Source: Selaginella moellendorffii
Lineage: Eukaryota > Streptophyta > Lycopodiopsida > Selaginellales > Selaginellaceae
Direction of reading: 5' to 3'
Length of the DNA stretch: 64,000 nt
Assembly: GCF_000143415.4 (NCBI RefSeq)
Contig: NW_003314261.1
Location: forward strand, 5,033,053-5,097,052
Shown here: positions 32,193-44,358 of the stretch, piece by piece
How the letters are laid out: every line of letters starts with the position of its first letter
Position numbering within the stretch: the first letter of the stretch is position 1
Made by a program: the position numbers and the translations under genes
The notes under the pieces: model-generated
The model's input: only the letters and a program-made list of their open reading frames with translations
What the model was told of the DNA's origin: nothing
Database searches by the model: none

Positions 32193-34539
32193 AGCCTGTC
32201 GAATTTGTTAATCCTTATGACGAGTTCTTCCAGGTTGCCTATGAAATTCTGCTCGGGTTTGTGCCCACAGACTATACACAGTTCTAACTTGAGCCTCAGA
32301 AAGTTTTTCATTCTTTCTTTCAGAGCTTTCAGTTCTGGAACTGATTTTTGGAAATGAGCATTGTTCTCGAGCGGTTCCCAATCTGAGAGCAAAAATCAGT
32401 TTCTCTTTTAACACTTGCTCAGTGGCCAAATTGTTTAACTCAACTCCAACCCTAAACCCTAACCATATTAGGTTTTAGATTTACCTCATTATTAATGTTA
32501 TTATAAACATTATAATGCATTCAAATATTTTAAATCATATAAATGTTTTTGGAAATTTTAAAGAAATATTAAATTATATTTATAAAAAGAAAAATTCTAT
32601 TTACATGAAAACAACAAATAAGGCTTTTGTTTTTGTAAAATATAATAATAGTAAACAATGTTACTTCATTGTTTGCTAAATACTTTCAAACTAGAGAATC
32701 ATCCTAATCCACATAAAAAGTTATAAACTTTTTTAAAAAGTATTCAATTATTTATTTTTATTTTTGGTATTACTCTATACCAATTATTTATTTTTACTAT
32801 AATATTTTTTATTAATGCCATATTTTTTAAAATAAAATATAGTTTTTAAGAAATTTAAAAAAATTTATTTTATAAAATAATATATTTTTTAACAATTTTT
32901 ATTAATTTCTTTGGTAAATAAAAAAACTAAATTTTATAAGTTTGGTATTGGCAAATGATTTAGACTAAGCTTTACTGAAGAGACTTTCTTTCAATTTATT
33001 TATGTTTTATAATTTTTTATTCATTTACCATTTATTAATACTTTTATAAATATAAATAAACATGCTACTAAACCTTTAAATTTAATTTATACTATTAATT
33101 AGTAAAAATAGACATTTTAATATTTGTTTGAAAAACTTTTAGACTCTTTTTATCACAAAGTGCTAATTTTTAAACCATTCTTAAACTAATATCATGAGGA
33201 GTAATGATGATTTGTGACTCTTCAAGTTTCTTTAATTTGATTAATTAATTAATTTAAATATTTTTTAATATTGATGTTTTAATATCTAAAGTATTATAAC
33301 CTAAATCCTAAATTAAAAAAAATTATTAGTATCTTTAATTTTATGATTTTTATTTAAATGACTTTTTTACATAATTACTTTGTAAAATATTTAAATGTTA
33401 CTTCTAAAAACCTTATACAATTAATTTCAAAAATTAATAGTATAAGGGGCATACAATTTATCCCTGAAGAGCAAAATTTTTAATAATATTTATTTATTTT
33501 GTGTAAATTAGAACATTCTCTCAAATTTTTTCAAAACATGTATTTGGATTTATTAATTGCTTTTTAACAATTACATCATATTCATTTTGGGCCATCTGAG
33601 TCAGTGAGGGAATTTAGTGTTTACTTCTAGAACCTCTTACTTCATATAGAGTTAAATATATTAGAGTGGATCAAGTTGGGAATATTATGGCTAATACTTT
33701 ATCAAGATATTATGGGACTTATATATACACTTGCTTTAACCACCTTTAAAAATGTTTTTTGATTCTCAAAATCTTATTAGATATCGTTTTTTTCATTTTT
33801 CATTGTACATCTTCTAGCTTCACTTCCTAGGGGTGATAGTCTTGTTCCAATGAAGGTTTATATTGCCACTTATATCGGCATTAGTTTATAAACCTTACAA
33901 AAAATATAGTACCCAAGATAAATTATGTTTTTAGATGCACTTTAACCGCTTCAATTTTAAACCAACATTTTAAACCCCATCCAACACTTACAAACATCAT
34001 TAATATGCTCCTCCCATATCCCCTTTGAATGGATCAAAACATTATTGATGAAGTTAGTAATTGATTTTCTAAACAAGGATTCTATGCCATCAGTGTTGAT
34101 ATACATGATATTTAATGTCCACAAGATGTAGAATAAAATTTACTATCTCTTGACAAAGTTCGTGAGACTCAAACAATTGAGCCATGGATCCAAAGGCTTT
34201 ATAAGGGTTTGAAAATCCTACATCACTTGCTGATGAATTGTCATTTCGGCATTTTTATATTTAATATCACCTTGAGGATGACCTTATTTATTTTATTGGG
34301 ATTGATCCTCATTTAGCACAATTTTAGCATATTAATGGCTTAATGCAAGGAGGAAGGTACTCCCACCAACTAGAGCAACATATTAGTGCTGTTTTTTATA
34401 TTTATTCCACATTTTCTCTATATTTATCATGATTTTCCTATTCTATGTGGCATATTAGACATTGGTGTATGACTAAGGAGTTGCATAGGTCTTTCTATTG
34501 GCTAAAGATATAATGTGATGTTATCTAGTATATGTGTAT
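32193..34539. other. AT-rich spacer after PIG-Q
   Basis: PIG-Q 3' region, then from about 32440 extremely AT-rich sequence with stops in all frames. A short telomere-like string, CCCTAAACCCTAA, occurs at 32450-32462 just where the AT-rich block begins. No gene or RNA seen. Confidence 0.55.
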
Positions 34540-35560
34540 CTATATTTTATGCCAAACTTTTAATTCTCAAGGACAATTGGAGTTTATTGCAATTTCCTGT
34601 CTATTTAAGTTAGTGGTGTTTGATTTGATGGGGCTTTTTCCATAGTCGACTATTAGTAATGAATATGTCATTATTGCTTTTAACTATTTAATTCGCTAGA
34701 TAAAAATTGTTACTTTTACTAATGTGTTTGCAACTGTTATTAAATGCTTCCTCCTTAATCAAGTGGTGTTCTAGCATTCTTGTCTAGAGCAAATTTTCTC
34801 AGATAATGGTCCCGTATTTATGGCTAAAACATTTCACGTTTTAACATTTCGACCAAAGATACACCACACTTTCACAAATGCTTATCATCCATAAATAGAT
34901 TATTTGATAGAATGGCTCATTTGGATTTTCAAAAGGATAATCATGAAATATATGAATTTTTAGTATTTGAATTGGGATGGTTAATTACCATCTATTTAGT
35001 ATGCATATATCATAAAGGTATAGAGTTTCATTGATGCTTTACTATATAAACTCATCTATAGCCATGATCTGATATTGTCAATAAAGTTAAGTTTACCTTC
35101 ACAATTACCACGAGTTGCTAATGCTAAATTTTAGTATTAACATTTGAAGAGCATTTTTCCACTTGTTCAAGTGGAGTCTACTGAACACTAGGGCTATGTA
35201 TAATTTATACTTTGCTAGTGGACAATAATGGGAATTGTAATGCCATTATTGATATTGTTAGTCTATTTTCCCAATATTATGGTACATGGTTTATCTAAAG
35301 GGTTTTTTACTTAGTGAAATGACTATGTTGAGTGTTACAACAAGCTGGATTGCAAGTTTATAAGATTCAGCATGATATTCAATATATTAATCATTCAAAA
35401 TTTATACATATATAACAATTAAAACATTTTGTACAAAGAGATCAAGAGCAATTAATTCCACTTACAAATTCATCAATGCCTCCTCTTGATGTTCCTCCAG
35501 ATTTTAACCCATTAATTAGAGAACCCTAACTACCTTTTATCCTTTTGAGAAGAAAGAATG
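34540..35560 (+). mobile_element. Decayed Ty3/gypsy integrase remnant
   Basis: Broken frames read as a gypsy integrase: near 34615 FDLMGLFP..STISNEYVIIAFNY, near 34795 EQIFSDNGPVFMAKTFHVL, then HHTFTNAYHP around 34865 (the D-N-G-P...AYHPQ catalytic region). A tail near 35395-35510 (SKFIHI.QLKHFVQRDQEQ and MPPLDVPPDFNPL) resembles the post-integrase 'HVSQLK' segment. There are many stops, and no LTR could be delimited. No chromodomain is evident, so it belongs to a different lineage from, or is more decayed than, the element at 9060-14574. Confidence 0.72.
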
Positions 35561-36035
35561 ATGTAAGGTCCAAGTGTACAATTGTAATGCCATATACTAA
35601 TATTAGTATAGTGGGATTTTTATAGTTGTTCGATTAGTTTTAATTTGGACCACTCACTTCTATATATAAGCTAAAATGTTTTTCTTGGGCTAATTGATAT
35701 ACACATTTCTGTATTCCATTTCTATATTCCATGCACTCACAAATGGAAATTTATAATTATAAATATATTTATAATATATATACACACAAGATTAATTTTA
35801 TTGAATATCAACCATTAGATGTAAAATAAACAAAAATATACTGGAAAATGTTCTGAAAAACTTATAAATTATAAACATGTTTATAAATTATAAATATAAA
35901 ATTAATCTAAATGAATAACAACCATTAGATGGCATATTTTAGTTATATCCTACATGTTTGCTTAAAAAAACAATATTACATATTTTTGGGAAAGAGGTGT
36001 TTTATTCCTTTGATTTTGTCCCTACAAACAGACTT
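35561..36035. other. AT-rich spacer before the reductase gene
   Basis: AT-rich and stop-rich. It includes two similar short blocks ending 'acaaccattagatg' and 'tcaaccattagatg' (about 35809-35825 and 35920-35932). No gene seen. Confidence 0.5.
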
Positions 36036-37562
36036 CTACTTTTGGGAGTGTATCCCGCATTCAGTCTTGAGCGAGCCATCTTTGTTGCTGAGACCCTGGA
36101 TATTCAAGCAAAATCAGTTTCTCTTTCAGTGCTATCTTTATTCGCAATACCTGGAAGCGGCCAGATCGCTCTCCACCATACTCGAACCATTTCTCTTTAG
36201 GCACTGGCAGCGTGCTTTGGACGTCTCCAATGCTTGGATACCCCTTGTCGTGAAGTGGATGATAGGGAACGCTATTTTTCTTCAGGTAGCTCCAGCAATC
36301 CCTGGGAGAAAACAAACCTCAACTATCTCTAGATTGCAATAACAAGAAATAAACTCGCCTGAATTCCCAGTATGCAAGTGGCTGGACATTCACCATCTTT
36401 CCAGCTTGAGCTACCTGAAAGGCCTCAACTTTATACACTGACTAAATAGTATTATGTCGGCTTACCTCCAGATGAGCTCTTTCAGCGCCATGATCACGTC
36501 TTCTTCCATTTATCATCGCATCAACCTGGAGAAATTGTTAGAAGAAAACGGCAGCTTCAATCTCTCCCCTTACCTGGAGACTCGACAAGGCTCGATTGAA
36601 AGGCTCCACCTTGCAGATCTTGTCATACTCGTCTATATCCTACAACGTTTTTCCCAATCACATGAAGCGGAGGGATTGTCTGACAGATTTACCCGAATGT
36701 AGAGGTCCGATCCATGCTTTGCAAGGTATTCCTCCTTGGTGTTAAAGTCCGCTGCGTGAAACACACGGGCCTTGAAGCCATACTTATCCTGCAATGCCAT
36801 ACATGAATTTTTCTAACGTCAGGAGATAGTTCTCCATACCTCGAGGCTCTTCAGAAAGGTGTACGTCTCCGGGAACAAATGGAAAGTGTCAATGAATATG
36901 ACTTTCACGGCCTCCTTTTCAAAGGCACCGATTTTGTGGAGCAAGTCTAACATCACCTGCAAGCTCAGAAGAAATCTTCAAAACAAAACAAAGAACTAGA
37001 AACGCTCGAGAAAAATATGTATGGACTTACCACATCACCGGCGATCAAGGCACAGGGAAAAGCTGGTCTCTCAAAGCACTCGATCGTTTTCTGGAGAACA
37101 CTTTTCGCCTGTGATTCCAAGTGCTGTAGCCTTGCCTCGTAAGCCTCATCGTTCCACTGCTGGATGTCCAAGGCCTCTTTCTCCTTGACCGCGGCAGCAC
37201 AGCTTACACTGTAGTGAAGAACACGGGCGTGGCTCTTCGATAGGATCCTATGCAAAGAAGCGAAGTTCCCACCCAATAGCGAGGAATCTCTACAAAAAAA
37301 AAAAAGAGGTGAGAAACTCGAGAGAAGGAACACGAAACTTTGATGGAAGCTAAGCCACAAAGCTAAAGAATTTTGCGAGGCAAACGAGCTATTCTTTTGA
37401 ATCGCGCATGCAAATCACATCGTGATCGGAAGAAATGGAAAACCGTGTCGATCGATCGAAATGCAGTCGCATTTTTGCAAGGAATTCTTACCTGGCAGGG
37501 CGACCGGACGAAGGAGCTGCCGCGAAGGAGAGGTGATGATGCCCTAGCGCCATAGCCGCCAT
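36036..37562 (-). CDS. APR-B: Plastid APS/PAPS reductase lacking the Fe-S cysteines (APR-B type)
   Basis: Nine exons (37492-37562, 37031-37289, 36840-36956, 36693-36788, 36575-36640, 36466-36525, 36359-36414, 36151-36301, 36036-36095), 311 aa. It reduces adenylyl or phosphoadenylyl sulfate to sulfite for cysteine synthesis. A transit-like N-terminus (MAAMALGHHHLSFAAAPSSG) precedes the CysH fold: FIDTFHLFPETYTFLKSLE, YLAKHGSDLYIRDIDEYDKI, MINGRRRDHGAERAHLE, HDKGYPSIGDVQSTLPV, EKWFEYGGERSGRFQ. The catalytic Cys is present in KTECGIH (about residue 305). The CC...CxxC cysteines that bind [4Fe-4S] in higher-plant APR are absent, as is the C-terminal thioredoxin domain. This fits the APR-B form described from mosses and lycophytes. 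The intron at 36302-36358 starts with GC. Confidence 0.93.
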
Positions 37563-37896
37563 GTCTCCCTCGTCCAAAGAGAAAGGGTTTGGGTTTCTCA
37601 CACGCAATTGGGAGTTTTTTTATTTCCCCACAAATGCCCTACAGTGGGCAACGAAACAGAGCAGTCGCTCTGCCCTATTTCGTGTTCCCGTTCCCTAGCG
37701 AGCGCCGATCGTGAGGCGCGTGGCTCCGATCGAAATCGATCCAGTCGCCAGCATTCATCGGCACAGATCGGCGTGCGTCTGATCGCGAGCAGGGTTTTGA
37801 GGGGTTTTGTGCGAATCGATCGATCCAGCATTGCCTAGTGCCTTCTAGGGTTCTTGGATCCATTCTCCCAGCATTCTTGCCCGATCCTTCCACAAG

Positions 37897-40800
37897 ATGC
37901 ATAGCCAGGTTTGTTTCTTTCTTCTTCGATTGTTTCCAATCGTCTGTTGCTCGATTCAGGAGAATGGATTCACGGTGCCCACGATGCAGCTGATTGACGG
38001 GAGCGGTAAATTTAACGAGGCTGGATTGGAAGAGTTTGTGAAATCCGTGAGGCTGCCGGAATGTGGGCTATCCTATGCTGTGGTGTCGATTATGGGTCCA
38101 CAAAGCAGCGGTTGGTGTGTTTAGATCATATCCAAAAAAATCTCTCTCTCTCTCTCTCCTTTCTTTTGATGTGAACAGGGAAGAGCACGCTCTTGAACCA
38201 TTTGTTTCGTACGAGGTTTCGAGAAATGGATGCTTTCAAGGGAAGGTTGGTGTTTGCTTGTTCTAGGCTTTTTCCTTCCTTATGCTTTGCGTAGGTCTCA
38301 GACAACACAAGGAGTGTGGCTTGCCAAGGCCAGCGGTATTGAGCCGTGCACACTGATATTGGATCTTGAAGGCACGGATGGTCGTGAGAGAGGAGAGGTA
38401 TTGTGTGTTTTTATCTTTATGCATAGCTGACATTCCAAAATGCAGGACGACACTGCTTTTGAAAAGCAGAGCTCTTTGTTTGCGCTAGCTGTTTCGGACG
38501 TTGTTTTGATAAACATGTAAGTTGTCGTAGTACTTCGTCTGTTTATGTTCGTCAGTACTTTCGTAAAGGTGGTGTCATGATATTGGTCGAGAGCACGCAG
38601 CCAACAAACCTTTGCTGAAGACCGTCTTTCAGGTGATCATCCTTTGAAGCATCGTACTCTCAATTCCTGATTCCTATTTTTTTTCAGGTTATGATGCGGC
38701 TCTTCACACCCCGTAAAACAACGCTCTTGTTTGTCATCCGGGACAAAACGAAGGTAGCATCCAGTATGCTGCTAGAAAGTCTATATTCACATCACAATAC
38801 CCATGCAGACGCCTTTGGAAGTTCTGGAGCCTATTCTCAGAGTGGACGTTGAGAAGGTAGACAGACTTTCTGTGTCAAAAACGTACTGTTATGCTTGCTT
38901 TTTGTTGTAGATTTGGTCTAGTGTTGCAAAGCCTGAAAAATACAAGAACACTCCACTTTCTGATTTTTTTCAAGTAAGCATACGGGAAGTACGATATAAA
39001 CTAGGATTCTTAATATGTTTACAGGTCGAAGTAACGGCATTGGCAAGCTTTGAAGAAAAGGAAGAAGTTTTCAAAGCGCAGGTTACGCATTGCTCTCTCT
39101 TGTTTTCTTACCCTCTGTTTTTTTCCAGGTTGAAGAACTACGACAAAGATTTATGCACTCTATAGCCCCTGGTGGGCTTGCAGGTGATCGGACGACAGTA
39201 ATTCCGGGATCGGGATTTCCTTTAAGTACACATGAAATATGGAAGGTCATCAAGGAAAACAAGGACTTGGATCTTCCCGCGCATAAGGTCCTTTAAGAAA
39301 CGTCGGTGTTTAATTTTTAATGTCTAAAATTTATATTTCAGGTTATGGTAGCTACCGTGCGCTGCGAAGAAATTGCAAACGAGAAGTTTTTGGCACTTTC
39401 AGCTGATGAGGTACGAAGAAATGTTTTTTCATACTGTTTTGAAAAATCTTTTTGAAATACACTCGTTTTTATCAGGAATGGAGGGAGCTCTCTGAGGCTG
39501 CAAAGTCCGTTCCAGTTGCGGGATTTGGAAAAAGACTAGATTCATTACTGGATCAGTATGTTAGCTCGTAAGTATGCCCATCTTGCCCCGTTGTATGTAA
39601 GTAAATGTTTGTTTTTCAGGTACGATTCAGAAGCAGCATACTTCGATGCACAAGTTCGAGACCATAAAAGAGAATTCTTGATGAATCGAATCTTGGAGGT
39701 ATTATGGTGCCAGGTTTACTTCTAAAACTGGTTTCATGTTGATTTGATGCAGCTTGTTCAACCGTCCTATCAAGCAGTTCTAGCTCACTATAGAGCGAAA
39801 GCGTTAGCAACCTTCAAGCAGGCTGCTGACGCAAGCTCCGCATCGTCGGAAACAGAAGGATTTGCAGCTGCAATAAGAAGATGCAGTAAAGAATGTCTTG
39901 ACGAGTTTGACCGCGGCTGCGAAGGTAATTTATTGTTTTGGCCAAATTCTTCTCATCTTGACAAAATGTTGCAGATGCAAATGTTAAACTTGCTGGTTGG
40001 GATTCTTCAAAGGTCAAGGAAAAGCTTCGTAGAGATGTAGATGCTCACGCATCCAACCTGAAAGCGAAACGGCTTGCGGAAATAGTGGGAAAGTCGGAGG
40101 TAACATCGAGGATTTTAATATCTTCAATTAACAGTATAAACTGTACAGCGGCAACTAGAGGACGTTTTGGGGAACTCTGTGTCAACATTACTAGATGCGG
40201 CATCATCAGATACTTGGCCGTCGCTGAGAACTTTGGTGGCTCATGAAACTAATTTGGCTAAAGACGCTTTACTGCAAGCTGTCTCGGGCTTTGAGCTAGA
40301 TGCAGCGGAATTAAGGAGGATCGAAGAGGACTTTGTAGCTTTTGGGCGAAATGTGGTTGAGAAAAGAGCCAGAGAAGAAGCAAGTCAAGCTTTAATTCGC
40401 ATGAAGGATAGGTACCGCCTTTCTAACTTTCTCTGTCGGTCTTATATGTTTGGATTACAGATTCAACACAGTTTTTAGCCACGATGAGGACTTGATGCCA
40501 AGGGTATGGACCGGTGAAGAAGACGTGAGAATGATCACGAAAGACGCTCGTTTATCGGTAATCGTTTTATGTACGTTTCATCAACCACAGCACTAACAAA
40601 CAAGTATATGATGGCAGGCTATTAAGCTTCTTTCTGTGCTATCTGTGATACGCTTGGAAGAAGATGCTTCTGATAACGTCGAGGAAACACTGACTGGGTT
40701 GCTCGGAGAAATTCCAGAACGCTTGCAATCTCCAGCTAATGCAACTGCAGTGGACAGGTCCTTGGCAACGTCAGCTTCCAGCGCGTTGGCTGCAAGTACC

Positions 40801-41528
40801 TGGGATGGAGTAAGCTGGGAGATCAAAAGCCTTTCTTCTAACTGCGAGATTACCTTTGCAGGTTCCATCGGAGAAAATGTTGTTGAGTCCAATAGATTGT
40901 CGAAATCTATGGAGACAGTTCAAAGCTGAGACTGAGTACACTGTCAGTCAAGCTCTAGCTGCACAGGTTGGTATTCTCAACCTTCATGATTCATTTTTTC
41001 TTTCTTATATTTTCGCAGGAGGCAAACAAGCGCGGTGCTTCCTGGCTACCTCCACCCTGGGCGATTGTCGCCATGGTGGTTCTCGGATTCAACGAGTTCA
41101 TGGCTTTACTAAGGTGATACATGGTCGCGTCATATATCTTTACTGAGATGTCTATACCCAGGAATCCTATCTACTTGGCAGTTGTCTTCGTTCTCTACTT
41201 GGTGGGTAAGGCCGTGTGGGTGCAACTCGACATTGGCCGTGAGTTCCAAAATGGAATGGTAAGTATTTTCCTTGTCTTCTAGATAGCCGAGTTCTCACGC
41301 TCGACGTTCTCTCAGCTATCCGGGATGATCTCGATCTCCACAAAGCTGCTCCCAACGTTCATGAACATAATGAAGCGCCTGGTGGAAGAGGGCCAGCAAG
41401 CAACCACGGGAAGCAGCGGCGTCTACCGTGAGGTCCCAATGGAAGAATTTCCATCCAGCAGCGATAGCTCGTCCTCGGAGAGCAGCAAAGCGCGACGAAG
41501 GCAGCAAGGTTTGTCCAAGCAGCATTGA
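37897..41528 (+). CDS. RHD3: ROOT HAIR DEFECTIVE 3 / SEY1 (atlastin-like ER-fusion GTPase)
   Basis: Twenty-three exons from 37897-37908 (only 12 nt) to 41316-41528 join to 819 aa, as expected for RHD3. This dynamin-like GTPase fuses ER tubules. GTPase motifs: P-loop GPQSSGKST (residues 50-58), switch region [45 protein letters not shown] and [14 protein letters not shown] long helical middle domain follows. Near the C-terminus are two membrane spans forming a hairpin ([18 protein letters not shown] and [18 protein letters not shown], about residues 697-738). The cytosolic tail is Ser- and Arg-rich. Introns are almost all 40-60 nt. The stop lies 73 bp from the PPR stop on the other strand. Confidence 0.96.
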
Positions 41529-41601
41529 TTCTTACGTTTCGGTTTTGTTACTTGGCGAGTGTGTATAAATTGGATGATATATAGATGGATTTTTTTTATG
41601 A

Positions 41602-43678
41602 TCAACACCGGATTGTTACCAAGAAGCGAGTGTCAAACACTTTCCTCCTCGTCGCGTCCACGACGCTGGCTGGAATGTATCTCCTCGCCAGGAGGTGATT
41701 GACGGCCACCATGGAGCACGCGACTTGGGGCCGGCTAGTTCTACTCCGGAGCTCCAGCATGAGCTGGGAAGACGAAGACGACGTAGAAGAAGTTGACGAA
41801 GGTGGCGATGGCGAAGCATCCATGGAAGACGAAGACGATGGCGATGGCGATGGCGATGAACTAGCCAGGGGGAGTAACTGGCGAGAGCTCTGGCTGGAAG
41901 GAGAGAGCTGGCGACGACGATCCGACGCTAGAATCCTGTCGGTCTCGAATGGAAATCCCAAGGCACTCCACGCGCTAGCGATCATGTCCAGGCACTTGGA
42001 GTCGACTGGAAGCCCCGCGGCGGCCATGGCGGCGACCATCTCCTCGGCCTCGCGGGGCTGACGGGCCTCGCAGAATCCCCACACCAGCGTCTGGACGGTG
42101 TTGAGATTGGGAGCCTCGCCTCTCTCGAGCATGAGCTCCAGCACTCGCAGCGCGTCGTCCATCCGGCCCATGCTACACCAGCCGCTGATGATAGTCGTGT
42201 ACACCACCACGTTTGGAGCCACGCCGTGGAGGCTCATGTCCTGGAGCAGCGACTCGGCCTCGTGTGTTCTTCCGGATCGGACGTACCCCTTGGCCAGGAT
42301 CGCAAACGCTCGCACGTCCGGCTTGACGCGATCCTGCTGCATCTCGAGCAGTATCGTCTGCGCCTTGTCCGCCACCCCGGCCGAGCTCCACCAGTTCATG
42401 ATCGTGCTGTAGGTGGTCACGTCCGGCCTCACGCCGTTGGCCGCCATAAGATCCAGCACCATCTCGAGCTTTAGCTGCTGGTCGTTCTCTTGGCTCTGGA
42501 AGTCCTGCTGCTGCTGGGAGCTTTGCTGCTCCACGTAGCCTTTGAGCAGAGTGTTGAAAGCCACCACGTCTGGATGGAGGCCCTCGAACTTGAGGCGCGA
42601 GAGGAGCTGGAGGCCGCGCTCGGGCATGCCGTTTTGGCAGTAGCAGCTGATCAGGATGGCGTAAGTCCGCAGGTTGGGCTTCAGCCGCGCGTTCTTCATG
42701 TCGGCGATGAGGTCCTCCAGCTCCGCCACCCTGCCGGCGGCCGCGTAGGCCTTGGCGAGCGTGTTGTAAGTCACGGCGTCCGGTTGCATTCCAGCCGACT
42801 TGATCATCGCCACCACCCTCCACGCCTCCTCCAGCCGCCCCTCCCGGCACCACGCATTGAGCAGCGTGTTCATGGTTCGCAAGTTTGGCCTCGCGACCGG
42901 CTCAAGCCCGTCCTCGCTGCTCGGAGAGTTCCTCGTCTTGTTGAGGAGGTGGAGCACTAGCTGCTGCGCCTGTTCTGCCTGTCCTGCTACTCCGTAGCCT
43001 TTGATCAGAGTGTTGTAAGTGGAAGTGGTGGGACGGCAGTTTTTCTGTCTCATCTCTTGCACCACTCTCATGGCCTCCTCCATCTGCCCTTCGTTGCACC
43101 ACCCGTTGATCACCGTGTTGAAGCACACGCTGTCGGGTGCTAGACCGTCCTCCTCTTCCATCTGTTTGAGAAGCTGCTGTGCCTCGCTCATCTTTTTCTC
43201 CGCCACCACCTCGGCTATGGCCACCGTGTAGCACTCGACGCTCGGCCGGTGGCCCTGCCTCTTTAGCCTGCGGAGATAAGTTCATTAGAGAGCTGAGAAA
43301 TGTGGCAAATCAACTCTGTCCTACCGTTCAAACATCGCTCCTGCAGCCTTTTTCTTTACCTTGGCCTTCTGTTGCTTACCTCCGTTCGCGTAGTAAATCT
43401 TCATCAGCTTCGTTGCCTGCCGGACTGCCGAGCACTCCTTGCCTCCAAAGCAATCCTTGCACTGCTTGCCCTCCGAGCACATTCGGGCATTGTGCCACTG
43501 GCTGCCGCATTTCTCACAGCTGCTGGCGGTGCCACGAGAAAGCGTCTGTCCTGTCCTCTTGGATGATTAAGTCGTCCACTGGAATCAAACTACATACCAG
43601 GCTCTGCAACAATTTGCTCCACTTTGGAGATATCTCTTCGTGAGCCACGAGCGAGGCGTTGGCATCTACGACCGCCAT
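41602..43678 (-). CDS. Pentatricopeptide repeat protein with Cys-rich N-terminus
   Basis: Three exons (43598-43678, 43325-43557, 41602-43267), 659 aa. PPR proteins bind organellar RNA in a sequence-specific way. About ten P-type repeats are visible, for example APDSVCFNTVINGWCNEGQM, RPTTSTYNTLIKGYGVAGQA, QPDAVTYNTLAKAYAAAGRV, KPNLRTYAILISCYCQNGMP, RPDVTTYSTIMNWWSSAGVA and KPDVRAFAILAKGYVRSGRT. No E, DYW or SMR domain; the tail is Ser/Pro-rich. Before the repeats is a Cys-rich stretch (CEKCGSQWHNARMCSEGKQC, then CKDCFGGKEC), possibly a zinc-binding module. The order TKLMKI...GHRPSV and the repeat series resemble Arabidopsis At5g25630-type PPR proteins. The N-terminus lacks a strong transit signal. 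A 39-nt GT-AG string in exon 2 (43341-43379) was read through as coding because it is too short. Confidence 0.92.
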
Positions 43679-44358
43679 CGCTACCTTCCTCTTGCTCCTC
43701 CCAACCAAAACATTGTTAAACAAAAGTTCCCTGCCAGAAAAACTCTCAAGTTAATTCAAAACCGTGAGCTCCGACGTTACAACCTTATACTGGATCCAGG
43801 AAATAAAAGAATGTGTTCTCGCTGGCTTTCGCGAAAAAAATTCATGACACCTGAGAGAAAAAGGATCATCACACAGAATCCAGAAAGAAAAACACTTCCA
43901 TACCTCAATGGACATAAGCCACACAGGCTTGATAACATTATAGCTCTGTACTCGAGCATGGATTATCGCTGGAAACTCTACCATTCGAATGAGCTACCTC
44001 TTTTCTAGCGCTCAATGGAATGAAATTCATCGCTTACCTTGTCAAGCCGAGCTCCCTCTGGAATGACAATCTAGTGTCTTCGTCGCGCCCCAGCCAAGCA
44101 TCGCGCTATCGACCGCCCTAAAGAAATACTATCGTTCTCATAAACCCTAAATTCAAAAGCGTTTACCGCCAAAGCAAACACTAAATCAAGGTGGTGACGT
44201 GGCGCCCGTGGAGTCACTCTTTTGCTCGTTGTCGGTTGCCGCTAAGTTACTTGCGTATGTGGCCCCTTGCGCATCGTAAGAAAGAAAGAATTTTCTTTGC
44301 TACTTTTTCGTGGCTCCAAACACGATTAAAGTCAAGAGCTTCCATCAATCTTCTTTGC
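43679..44358. other. Spacer between PPR and CCDC13 genes
   Basis: PPR upstream region and CCDC13 3' region. An AAACCCTAA telo-box lies at 44142-44150. Short open stretches occur but none has splice-consistent neighbours or a recognisable product. Confidence 0.5.

Noticed and set aside
32072-32392. Antisense frame of 106 aa across the PIG-Q last exon
   Set aside because: Overlaps coding sequence on the other strand, has no recognisable domain and no good start context.
32391-32408. 17-nt string aaaatcagtttctcttt shared with 36110-36127, flanking the AT-rich island
   Set aside because: Tempting as an insertion-site duplication, but it is T/A-rich, lies in an intron on one side, and similarity stops at once; chance cannot be excluded.
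43341-43379. Possible 39-nt GT-AG intron in the PPR gene
   Set aside because: Shorter than any other intron seen here and the sequence is open and Lys-rich in frame; read as coding.
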